This document shows positions 9,918-18,323 of a stretch of 64,000 nucleotides of DNA, in pieces (position 1 is the stretch's first letter; every line of letters begins with the position of its first letter). Source of the DNA: Roseimaritima ulvae. GTDB lineage: Bacteria > Planctomycetota > Planctomycetia > Pirellulales > Pirellulaceae. The stretch covers positions 4,073,404 through 4,137,403 of the forward strand of contig NZ_CP042914.1 of the NCBI RefSeq assembly GCF_008065135.1, in the 5' to 3' direction. The position numbers and the translations under genes are program-made. A model generated the notes under the pieces. That model did no database searches and was not told the DNA's origin. It was given only the letters and a program-made list of their open reading frames with translations.

Positions 9918-11515
9918 GTCTCGTTGGGCAAAAGTTGCAGCAGATCATCCAAATGATTGGCGTCTTGGGGCTGTTTGTCGTGACGCCAGCGGAGAATGCG
10001 GGGGAACCGTGTGGCGATCCCGCTCTTGTGTCGCTTGGACCGCTGCAATCCTTCAAAAGCCAGTTCCATCACCAATTGCGGTTGCACACTACGCACCGGA
10101 CCAAAGGTATCTTGAGTGTGGCTTCGCACGAATTGATCGACTTGACGAATCTCCTTATCGGTCAAGCCACTATAGGCCTTGGCAAAGGGAACCAACGCTT
10201 CGCCGTCCCAGAGCGCAAAGGTATAGTCGGTAAACAAACTCGCGCGGCGACCGTGTCCTTTACGGGCGTAGATCAAAACCGCATCGATCGTGTAGGGCGC
10301 GACTTTCCATTTCCACCATGTCCCGCGAACACGGCCGACGTCATACACGGAATCTTTGCGTTTCAACATCAGACCTTCGGCGTTGTTTTGACGACTGTGT
10401 CCACGGATCGAGGCCCAGTCCGCCCAGTCGTTCGCCTTTAGTAGGTCGGTGATCTTTAGGTGGGGATGATCGACTGCCGACAACAGTTGTTCCAACTGGC
10501 GGCGACGCTGTGTCAGCGGAGTGGTACGCAGGTCCTGGCCCTGATGCTCCAGCAGATCGAAGGCGTGAAACACCACGGGAACTTCACTGAGCAATTTTTT
10601 GCCAACGGTTTTGCGACCGATGCGGCGTTGCAGCATCGCGAAGGGCAACACTTGACCGTCGGGCAGGCTGGCCAATATTTCTCCGTCCAAGACGGTGCCG
10701 TCGGGAAGGCAAGCAGCCGCGGATTCGATCTCCGGCCAGCGATTTTCCATCAGCTCTTCGCCGCGCGACCAGATGAAAGACTGCCCTTGACGTCGTATCA
10801 CCTGCCCACGAATACCATCCCATTTCCACTCCGCAACATACTCCGCTGCGCTACCCAAAGTTTCGGGGCCTAGCTGGATGTCGATGGCATGAGCGAGGCA
10901 GAACGGATAGGGCTGAGAAGCCTGCGTGTCCTGCGTATCGGGATCGACCAAATGTTGAAAGAACTCCGCACTGGGCGTCCAGTCACCCATCAGACGATGC
11001 GATACCACGTCCGCCGTGACGTTTGACTGTTCTGCGATCGCTCGCGTTACCAGCCGTTTGCTCACTCCCACCCGAAACGCGCCGGTGATCAGTTTCATAA
11101 TCACGAATCGGACTTCGACCGGGGTCTGTCGCCAGATCGTGAGGACTTGCGTACGCAGAGCCTCTTCGTCCAGACCTTTTAATGTCATCAATCGCTGTTC
11201 CACCCAGTGCGTCAACGAGAGGTCATCGACCATCCGTCCTGGCGGCACGATCAGCGACAGCGTCTCGGCTAGGTCTCCCACCGCATGGTAGGACTCATCA
11301 AACAGCCACGATTCAATTCCGGCCTCTTCGGCAGCCCAGACCCGCAATAGTTTGGTGGGCACCAGCCGCCGCAGTTTATTGCCCGACAGAAAATACGTTG
11401 CCCAAGCGGCGTCGGCGGGAGAAGCCGTGGCAAAGTAGTCCGCCATGGCGGCGATTTTTTCGTTGGTTTTGGTCGTGGCGTCCAGCGAATCGTATAGTGC
11501 TGCGAAGCGAATCAT
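9914..11515 (-). CDS. ATP-dependent DNA ligase of the Lhr/PdeM repair cassette
   Basis: A 533-residue ATP-dependent ligase. The nucleotidyl-lysine is K231 in motif I (EWKWDG), followed by the DGE motif (LDGEIL), motif IV in EGLMLKRKDSVYD and motif V in WWKWKVAPYTID. An N-terminal DNA-binding domain precedes the catalytic core, and an OB-fold follows. It seals nicks in duplex DNA. Overlaps the helicase start and the exonuclease stop by 4 bases each, so the three are translationally coupled. Confidence 0.95.
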   Translation of the reverse strand: MIRFAALYDSLDATTKTNEKIAAMADYFATASPADAAWATYFLSGNKLRRLVPTKLLRVWAAEEAGIESWLFDESYHAVGDLAETLSLIVPPGRMVDDLSLTHWVEQRLMTLKGLDEEALRTQVLTIWRQTPVEVRFVIMKLITGAFRVGVSKRLVTRAIAEQSNVTADVVSHRLMGDWTPSAEFFQHLVDPDTQDTQASQPYPFCLAHAIDIQLGPETLGSAAEYVAEWKWDGIRGQVIRRQGQSFIWSRGEELMENRWPEIESAAACLPDGTVLDGEILASLPDGQVLPFAMLQRRIGRKTVGKKLLSEVPVVFHAFDLLEHQGQDLRTTPLTQRRRQLEQLLSAVDHPHLKITDLLKANDWADWASIRGHSRQNNAEGLMLKRKDSVYDVGRVRGTWWKWKVAPYTIDAVLIYARKGHGRRASLFTDYTFALWDGEALVPFAKAYSGLTDKEIRQVDQFVRSHTQDTFGPVRSVQPQLVMELAFEGLQRSKRHKSGIATRFPRILRWRHDKQPQDANHLDDLLQLLPNET

Positions 11516-12546
11516 GGTGCGGCTCCGGTTACCGTTTGATCCGTCGTGCCGTCTTCATCGGTTTCGCTGCGATGGCGCGAGTCGATGACGTGTGCGTCGC
11601 GTCCGCGCTCTTGAAAGTAGCGGGCGACAACGGCTGAATAGCCATGGGTGACCCACAGGGTTTCGGGATCGCAGGCCTCAACGGCTTCGATCAACGAAGG
11701 CCAATCCACATGATCGCTGACCACAAACCCTCGATCCACCGAACGCCGACGGCGAGCACCTCGTACCGCCATCCAGCCACTGGCCATCGCCGTCCGAATG
11801 GGCCCAAACCGACGAATCCAAGGCGAACCATGTGCGCTGGGCACCGCCACGACCATGGCTCCACGCCAATCGTGTTTTTCGGTGATCGATCCTACATAAG
11901 TCGTCGCCGGCATCTGAACCCCGGTTTCGCGGTAGGCCTGCGTGCCCTTTTCGACCGCACCGTGCGTATAGATCGGGCCGATACTTGGATCCAGCCCGGC
12001 CAGCAACCGCTGACTTTTGCCCACAGCGTATCCGTACAGCAAGCAGCATCGACCTTCGTCGCGACTGGCACGCCACCACTGGTTGATCTGATCGGTTGTG
12101 AATGGCTCGGGCTTCCAGCGATACACCGGCAACCCAAACGTCGACTCGGTCACCAACAAATGGCAGCGCACCGGTTCCCAGCTATGGCAGGTCGGATCAA
12201 CGCCCAGTTTGTAATCGCCCATCGCGACGGCGATTTTGCCGCGATGTTCCAGTCGCACCTGAGCGGAGCCCAACATATGTCCGGCGGGGTGAAAGGATAT
12301 CTCAACGCCGCCCACACGGATCGACTGCCCGTAGGGAAGGAATTGAAATTCGGCGTCCTTGCTCATTCGCATCCGCAGCAAATGCTCACAGTCGACGGCT
12401 GCCAAATAGTGTTTACAGCCCCAGCGGGCATGGTCACTATGGGCGTGCGTCACCACGGCGCGATCGACGGGACGTTGCGGATCGATGTAGAAGTCGCCCG
12501 TTTTGCAGTACAGGCCACGTTCGGTCATTTGTAATAGGTCATTCAT
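11512..12546 (-). CDS. Ligase-associated MBL-fold DNA exonuclease
   Basis: A 344-residue metallo-beta-lactamase-fold nuclease related to SNM1/Artemis. The metal motif is TH34AH36SD38H39; the second is HPAGHMLGSAQV, and another metal-contact region is MGDYKLGVDP. It is the third component of the Lhr/ligase/exonuclease/PdeM cassette, thought to process DNA ends before ligation. The C-terminal twenty or so residues are charged and probably disordered. It overlaps the upstream UdgX-fusion gene by 8 bases. Confidence 0.93.
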   Translation of the reverse strand: MNDLLQMTERGLYCKTGDFYIDPQRPVDRAVVTHAHSDHARWGCKHYLAAVDCEHLLRMRMSKDAEFQFLPYGQSIRVGGVEISFHPAGHMLGSAQVRLEHRGKIAVAMGDYKLGVDPTCHSWEPVRCHLLVTESTFGLPVYRWKPEPFTTDQINQWWRASRDEGRCCLLYGYAVGKSQRLLAGLDPSIGPIYTHGAVEKGTQAYRETGVQMPATTYVGSITEKHDWRGAMVVAVPSAHGSPWIRRFGPIRTAMASGWMAVRGARRRRSVDRGFVVSDHVDWPSLIEAVEACDPETLWVTHGYSAVVARYFQERGRDAHVIDSRHRSETDEDGTTDQTVTGAAP

Positions 12547-13969
12547 GGCGTACGTCCGTTGGGGAGGCCGCCAGGACCAGATCGTCGACGAGCTGGCTTT
12601 GCATTTGTGCCGATCGCGCCGGATCGGGCATCCGCAAAATCGCCGCGGGGTGCCAGGTCGCTACCGTACGCCGACTCCACTCCGTATGCAGAATCCGCCC
12701 GCGGTTTTGGGTGAGCCGAAAATCGCGTCCCAGCAACGCCTGTGCGGGCGTGACTCCGAGGCAAACGATGGCTTGCGGCTGGACGGCAGCCAGTTCCGCT
12801 TCCAACCAAGGGCGGCAGGCAAAAATTTCGCGTGAGTTGGGTTTGGCATGTAGGCGACGCTTGCCGCGAGTTGTGAACTTGAAATGTTTGACCACGTTTG
12901 TGACGTACACTTGCTGGCGATTTAAACCGGCCTGTGACAAAGCCTGGTCTAGTAACTGTCCGGCCGGTCCCACAAAGGGTTTTCCGCTCAGATCTTCCTG
13001 GTCACCAGGCTGTTCACCGACGATGACAAGTCGGGCTGTGGAGGGGCCTTCGCCAAACACGGTCCGAGAGGCACAGCGATGCAGGTCGCAGGCGCGACAG
13101 CCCTCTGCCGCCGTCTGCAACGATTCCAGCGTCCGTTCCTCGGGCATAAAGTGCGCCGCAGTCTGTTCAAATCCTTCACGACGATCGATCATCCCGGAAA
13201 CTCGCGTCGGGGCTTCCGCCAATAAGTCGGCGATCAACTCCGTTTCCGGCATCGTGGGCCAATGCCTCACCGGCATTTCTCGTTTCATCATGGCGACCTT
13301 GACCCGGGCTGGATTAAAGATGGATGCGTAGTAAGTTTTCCACAGCTCCTCCAGTGCGTCGCCTTGGGGTGCTTCGTCGGCTGGCACCCCGTCGCCGTAC
13401 CGCAGTTGATGTTGGTCCCAACAGACTGATTCATGAGGCGTCAAAATGGTCCAACACATGCCGCGAAAACGGCGGGCGAAGAAGGGAGCGGCCAGCCGGA
13501 CGATGCGATGATCGGGGCGGTGCCAGGCCACGTAGGAATCGGCCTGCGTCGAAGCGTCATGTACTTTGCGAAACCGCACAAAGGCTTTCATTTTGTGAAC
13601 GTCTCGCGTAACCGCTTTGTGCATCTGCTGCAGTGCATGCGTGTCGTCGTCGATACTGATCTGCAGTAACTGGGGCTCGCCGTGGGTGAGGCGCCAAACC
13701 GCCCGATACAAAATTTCCCAGCGACGCGGATCACGATGACAGGCGACCGTTTCCGCGAGCGCTAGGAACGCTTTGGGCACGTTCAGTTTTAGTGCCTCCT
13801 TCGCTTTGGGGATCTCGTCAGACGCTGGTAGAGTCGTTGCCGTGTCGAACAGGGAAGGCTGCTCATCGACTGTGGAAAAATGGACATCGCGGGGCGGCAC
13901 CCCGGCGACCAACAGTTCTCTGGCTTGCCGACGCCATTGCTCATAGGTTTCGACGTGAACAAACTGCAT
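12539..13969 (-). CDS. DUF4130 - UdgX fusion (uracil-DNA glycosylase superfamily)
   Basis: A 476-residue two-domain protein. Residues 1-270 are a DUF4130-type domain of unknown function that co-occurs with a radical SAM repair protein. Residues 285-476 are a family 4-like uracil-DNA glycosylase with the UdgX hallmark: an inserted loop G-KRRLH-AKP in which His374 is at the position that forms a covalent bond to DNA in characterised UdgX. Active-site GEQPGDQED is at 318-326; iron-sulfur cysteines are C291, C294, C385 and one near 400. The stop of the radical SAM gene abuts its start with no gap. Confidence 0.92.
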   Translation of the reverse strand: MQFVHVETYEQWRRQARELLVAGVPPRDVHFSTVDEQPSLFDTATTLPASDEIPKAKEALKLNVPKAFLALAETVACHRDPRRWEILYRAVWRLTHGEPQLLQISIDDDTHALQQMHKAVTRDVHKMKAFVRFRKVHDASTQADSYVAWHRPDHRIVRLAAPFFARRFRGMCWTILTPHESVCWDQHQLRYGDGVPADEAPQGDALEELWKTYYASIFNPARVKVAMMKREMPVRHWPTMPETELIADLLAEAPTRVSGMIDRREGFEQTAAHFMPEERTLESLQTAAEGCRACDLHRCASRTVFGEGPSTARLVIVGEQPGDQEDLSGKPFVGPAGQLLDQALSQAGLNRQQVYVTNVVKHFKFTTRGKRRLHAKPNSREIFACRPWLEAELAAVQPQAIVCLGVTPAQALLGRDFRLTQNRGRILHTEWSRRTVATWHPAAILRMPDPARSAQMQSQLVDDLVLAASPTDVRHE

Positions 13970-15223
13970 TCAAACCTCACCAGACCGGGCTGAGGTGGCG
14001 GCATCGAAGAGCATCAACTGTTTCGATTTGGGCCGGACCTTTTGGGCTAGATTCAGTTTGTCCAATGCGGACACATTGGGGTTGTGATCCGCGGTTAACA
14101 CAAACACCTTGGCTCGGTTCCAGGCCACACGCAGCTTCTTTAAGTCTTCGCTGCGGAGATTCCTGTGTTTGCGAATTGCCAGGATGCGTTTCACGCTACG
14201 CACGCCGATGCCGGGAATCCGCAACAACTCTTCGCGGCTCGCACGATTCACATCGACGGGAAAGAAGTGTCGGTTGGCCAACGCCCACGCCAACTTGGGA
14301 TCGATGTCCAAAGAAAGGTTACGGTCCTTCTCGGCAACGATTTCGTCGGCTTGGAATCCGTAAAACCGCATCAGCCAATCCGCTTGGTATAGCCGATGTT
14401 CGCGGACCAGCGGTGGGGCTTGCCCGGGTAATCGGGCGTCGGCGTGCGGAATGGGGCTATAGGCGGAGTAGTACACTCGACGCAGTCGCTGGCCATCGTA
14501 CAGCTCCGATGCCGTCTTGAGCACTTCGACATCGGGAGTGTCGGTGGCGCCCACGATCATCTGGGTGCTTTGTCCGGCGGGAGCGAATCCGGGGATTTTG
14601 AAACCAGCGGCCTGCTCCTGCTTGGTCTCGTCAATCTTCTCCCGAATGCCGCTCATCGCACCGACGATCTGCGGCTTTTTCTTCTCCGGCGCCAGCTGCA
14701 CCAAATCGCGTTCGGTCGGCAACTCGATATTCACACTCAGACGATCCGCCCAGCGACCGGCTTCTTGGATCAAATCCTGGGCTGCGTTGGGAATCGTTTT
14801 CAAATGGATGTAGCCGCCAAAATGGTGGTCGCTGCGCAGCGATTTGGCGACGCCAATCAGCTGCTCCATCGTATAGTCGGAATTCTGGATGATCCCGGAA
14901 CTGAGAAACAGACCTTCGATGTAATTACGTTTGTAAAACTCCATCGTCAACGTAACGACTTCGGCGATCGTAAAGCGGGCACGCGGCGTGTCGCTGGAAA
15001 TGCGATTGACGCAGTACTGGCAGTCGTAAATGCAGTAGTTCGTCAGCAGAATTTTCAGTAGCGATATGCAGCGACCATCGGGCGTATAGCTGTGGCAGAT
15101 GCCCATGCCCTCGGTGCTGCCGATTTGGCTACCGGCACGTGTTTGTTTTGATCCGCTGCTCGCGCAAGAGGCATCGTATTTGGCGGCATCCGCGAGAATT
15201 GCCAGCTTGGCGCGTACGTCCAT
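13970..15223 (-). CDS. Radical SAM DNA modification/repair protein with HhH domain
   Basis: A 417-residue protein with the radical SAM cluster motif C64-x3-C68-x2-C71 (NYCIYDCQYC). Near residue 335 is a helix-hairpin-helix LRIPGIGVRSVKRIL implying DNA binding. It belongs to a family predicted to act in DNA repair that travels with DUF4130 and UdgX genes; the reaction is unknown. It is the first gene of the repair block. It begins only 18 bases after the Y4yA-like gene ends, so the two blocks may share transcripts. Confidence 0.9.
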   Translation of the reverse strand: MDVRAKLAILADAAKYDASCASSGSKQTRAGSQIGSTEGMGICHSYTPDGRCISLLKILLTNYCIYDCQYCVNRISSDTPRARFTIAEVVTLTMEFYKRNYIEGLFLSSGIIQNSDYTMEQLIGVAKSLRSDHHFGGYIHLKTIPNAAQDLIQEAGRWADRLSVNIELPTERDLVQLAPEKKKPQIVGAMSGIREKIDETKQEQAAGFKIPGFAPAGQSTQMIVGATDTPDVEVLKTASELYDGQRLRRVYYSAYSPIPHADARLPGQAPPLVREHRLYQADWLMRFYGFQADEIVAEKDRNLSLDIDPKLAWALANRHFFPVDVNRASREELLRIPGIGVRSVKRILAIRKHRNLRSEDLKKLRVAWNRAKVFVLTADHNPNVSALDKLNLAQKVRPKSKQLMLFDAATSARSGEV

Positions 15224-15241
15224 TCAAATCCTGTGTGTTTG

Positions 15242-16693
15242 CTAGACCAAACGCGGGGCATCACCAGCATCCCCCACGAGCAGATTTTCAGCGAGCGGGA
15301 ACTGATGCGAACGGCTCTCCAGAAAGTGCATCAGATACCCCGCGGTGTTGGGGAAGACAATCAGATCCCCGATGGCGACTCCCTTGGTAAACCGCATTCG
15401 GCGCAGCTGAATTAACTCGGATTCGGTGCAATAGGCCCCCACCAAATAGCCCTCCATCGGCGCGGTACGTTCTTGCGGAGCGGTGTCGGCAGGCAGCAGC
15501 AGCGGATCGACTAGAAAGTCATCGCTGGAGGTACGGCATTGCGTTCGATTCATCGACAATCCGATCAACCAATAGCCGTCCGGGTGCCGCTTGCGAAACT
15601 CAACCCGTGCGATCGTCATTCCACAACCGTCCAGCACGCTGCGGCCCGGTTCGCACCGCAACTGCAAATCGCGTCTCGCCACCGCTTTGGCAATCGTCGC
15701 GCCTTCAAATTCCGCGTCCAGCACGCGGGCCATCCATTCCGCCTGAACGAGAGGCTGCCAATACGGGTAACTATTGGGGGCTCCCTGCACCCTACCATCA
15801 TGCAGCTGGCGGGCGAGCGGGTGATTCCGATAAGTGACTTCCGAGCGTTTGCCCAGCAGAGCCGCTTCATGTTCCCGCCAAAAATCCTGCCATTGCGACT
15901 CGCTTTCCAGATATCGCATCGGAATCCCACCGCCGATGTCCAAGAAGTCGATCTTGTGGCCGCGGTCACGCAACCGATCGACAAGCTGCAGGGACTGCTG
16001 GATTGCCGACACGCGTTGATCCGCGCTGTATCCATCCAAGTGAAAATGCAGCCCAACCAATCGAATGGGGTGTGTGTTGGGATGCGGCCAAAACAGATCC
16101 GTAAAGCCGGAAACCTCGTCGATGTCGACGCCAAACCTGGAATGCAATTTTTCTCCGTCGTGCTGGAATCCGCTGATCCGCAAAGCGACGCGTGCTGAAC
16201 GCCGCAGTCGAGCGGCAACTCGGTCGGTGGCTCGCAACTCGTCGGCGTTATCGATCGCGATCACGACGTCATTGGCCACGCATTGTTCCAGCAATGCCTC
16301 GCTTTTAACCGCGGCGGTGCAGATCACGCGTTCCGATTCGACGCCGGCATCCAGGGTTTGAGTAAGTTCGACTTCACTGGCGGTATCGATGCCGGCATCC
16401 ACCGCAGCGGCAGCGGTAATGAAGGCAGGACACTTGTTGGCTTTTCGTGCAAAAAATGCCCGCAGATCCACGTCACGTTGCTCGCCGACGCGATGCAATT
16501 CGGAAAGGTTTTGTTGAAAGGGTTCGACCTGCAACACATTTAACGGCGATCCCCAACGGCCAACCCACTGCTGCACAGGCTGCTGCGTTAACGTCTGCTC
16601 CATCCACGGCGCAATCTTGGCGTGCAAAGGCAGCACTCCCTCGCAGGCGTTACGAATTTGAAGATTGGAGGCAGTGTCAGGCACTTTGAGCAT
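15242..16693 (-). CDS. Y4yA-like PLP-dependent enzyme, fold III (decarboxylase-like)
   Basis: A 483-residue enzyme of the alanine-racemase/DAP-decarboxylase fold. The PLP lysine is K84 in FARKANK. Other cofactor-site blocks are HFHLDGYS, DIGGGIPMR and CEPGRSVLDGCG. It resembles rhizobial Y4yA more than LysA. The start was set at ATG 16693 with AGGA just before it; an upstream TTG adds eleven residues and is less likely. It sits 4 bases after the FAD/NAD(P) gene. By analogy with SbnH in staphyloferrin B synthesis it could decarboxylate an amino-acid conjugate; that role is inferred. Confidence 0.83.
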   Translation of the reverse strand: MLKVPDTASNLQIRNACEGVLPLHAKIAPWMEQTLTQQPVQQWVGRWGSPLNVLQVEPFQQNLSELHRVGEQRDVDLRAFFARKANKCPAFITAAAAVDAGIDTASEVELTQTLDAGVESERVICTAAVKSEALLEQCVANDVVIAIDNADELRATDRVAARLRRSARVALRISGFQHDGEKLHSRFGVDIDEVSGFTDLFWPHPNTHPIRLVGLHFHLDGYSADQRVSAIQQSLQLVDRLRDRGHKIDFLDIGGGIPMRYLESESQWQDFWREHEAALLGKRSEVTYRNHPLARQLHDGRVQGAPNSYPYWQPLVQAEWMARVLDAEFEGATIAKAVARRDLQLRCEPGRSVLDGCGMTIARVEFRKRHPDGYWLIGLSMNRTQCRTSSDDFLVDPLLLPADTAPQERTAPMEGYLVGAYCTESELIQLRRMRFTKGVAIGDLIVFPNTAGYLMHFLESRSHQFPLAENLLVGDAGDAPRLV

Positions 16694-16697
16694 AATC

Positions 16698-18323
16698 CTA
16701 TCGCGACGTAAGGAGCCGACGGGCAACCGAGGTGGCCCATCGTTCGGGATGTTGATGTAGGGTTCGGCTGAGTGTGTCGTTGCCGAGGATACAGTCTTCG
16801 GTGGGGCGTCCTAGAATGGCGAGTCCATCGATTGGTCGACCGTCCCGATCCAGCGGGCGACCGCAACGATCCACATCGATACCCTGACCGCCAGGGATGC
16901 GATGAATCACCCCCTGTTGCAATAGCTGCTCTATGGGCGAATGCTTGGGCGAATCGTCCGGAGCCGCGATCACGGCGTTCAAACGACGGACTTCAGCCGA
17001 ATCACTGTAGGTCCCGGACAAGTCAACAATACCGGCATCGATTAGTGCCAAGATGCGTCCCAGATTATCTGCCGGGGGACCGAACGCGATCCGCTCCAGC
17101 TCACGAGCAACCAACCGGAACGCGGGCCAACTTTCGGCCGCCAGTCCACCGTGACTGATCCGGTTGACCAATGATGGATACAACTGACGCCAGGACTCGC
17201 CCAACGCCCATGCCGGTCCCGGCCGCAGCTGCCCCTGGGCGACCGCGAATGACGTACGCATTTGCGACTCAGCTTCCGCCGCGGACATCGGCCCAGAGAC
17301 CCAATTGTGCATCCAGCCTTCGACGTCGTCCGCCGCGTCCAGATGCTCTAACGCCTGCGACGCGGCATTCAGCACGATCGGCCATAAGGAATACATAAAG
17401 TCAAACCCGGACTTTGGTTTGACCAGTGAATCGATCCACTGCCGAGCCGGTCGCCAGATCGAGTGACAGGTTTGCAAATGCAAGGTCTTGCCGTCATCGG
17501 GTTTCGCCAGCAGTGGTCGAAAGGAGCGCGAAGTGGGAACAATTCTAGCCGGTTCGGCCCCGCTGCGTTCGTATCGGAAACCCGCCGACCTGGGATAAAA
17601 CCTCCCGCCGCGGCCTTCGGTCAAGCTCAGCGTGGCGTCGATCCATGTCAATGCGAACCCGCGGACGACCACCGTGGCTGCGGGAGGAACCCGCTGCTGC
17701 GACAGTTGCGTCGTCACCGGGTAGATGCGATCGGGGTCGTCTCGCCAGCCTTGATGCCCCACGGTAAGCAGCACCTCGTCGAATCGGTGAACCGTTTGCC
17801 GATCGGTCGTCAGTTCCCACGTCATGCCGCGGCGACGCAGGCTGTTGACACGGACTCGTTCGATTCGCAACGCGATGTTCGCGGGCAACGACCGCGCCAC
17901 ACGCTGGTAGCAATCGTGCAGATAATCACCGACGACCGCTCGGGGCAGAGTCGCATTGCGATCCGTGCGGGTACCGTTGCGAGTGGCCAACCATTGCAGC
18001 AGGGACGGCCTGGCAGGGTCGGAAACCTCGTCCGCCGCGGATGACATTGGCGGCCAGGCATTGATATGTTTTGCCGCAAAGTTCATTCTCAGGTAATGAG
18101 GCTGTGTCGGTTCGTAGACCGTGCCGGCGCCAAGTGTGGGCGCGGGTTCGAAGATGGTTATGCACAGCCGCGGGAGACTCGCTCGCTCTCTCGCTAGCCG
18201 AGCCAAACTTTCTAGACAATACAACCCACGAGGCCCGCCACCAACAATCGCCAGCGAACGCTGTGGCGCGTGCCCGCTCGAACAGGGAGTTTTTACAGAA
18301 GACGCTAATTCGGCACTACTCAT
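16698..18323 (-). CDS. FAD/NAD(P)-binding oxidoreductase
   Basis: A 541-residue flavoprotein. The dinucleotide-binding motif is VGGGPRGLYCLESL at residues 27-40, followed by FEPAPTLGAGTVYEP and NFAAKHINAWPP, typical of the FAD-NAD(P)-binding family that includes HpyO-type hydroxylases. A second GHQGW region near 190 and a C-terminal GRP-EDC block are visible. Substrate unknown. Its start overlaps the stop of the SbnA-like gene by 4 bases, and its stop is 4 bases before the Y4yA-like gene, so the three form one translational unit. Confidence 0.8.
   Translation of the reverse strand: MSSAELASSVKTPCSSGHAPQRSLAIVGGGPRGLYCLESLARLARERASLPRLCITIFEPAPTLGAGTVYEPTQPHYLRMNFAAKHINAWPPMSSAADEVSDPARPSLLQWLATRNGTRTDRNATLPRAVVGDYLHDCYQRVARSLPANIALRIERVRVNSLRRRGMTWELTTDRQTVHRFDEVLLTVGHQGWRDDPDRIYPVTTQLSQQRVPPAATVVVRGFALTWIDATLSLTEGRGGRFYPRSAGFRYERSGAEPARIVPTSRSFRPLLAKPDDGKTLHLQTCHSIWRPARQWIDSLVKPKSGFDFMYSLWPIVLNAASQALEHLDAADDVEGWMHNWVSGPMSAAEAESQMRTSFAVAQGQLRPGPAWALGESWRQLYPSLVNRISHGGLAAESWPAFRLVARELERIAFGPPADNLGRILALIDAGIVDLSGTYSDSAEVRRLNAVIAAPDDSPKHSPIEQLLQQGVIHRIPGGQGIDVDRCGRPLDRDGRPIDGLAILGRPTEDCILGNDTLSRTLHQHPERWATSVARRLLTSR

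Noticed and set aside
12102-13331. 409-residue open frame on the plus strand opposite the exonuclease and UdgX genes
   Set aside because: Antisense to two clearly conserved genes; the translation is arginine/serine-rich low complexity without any domain.
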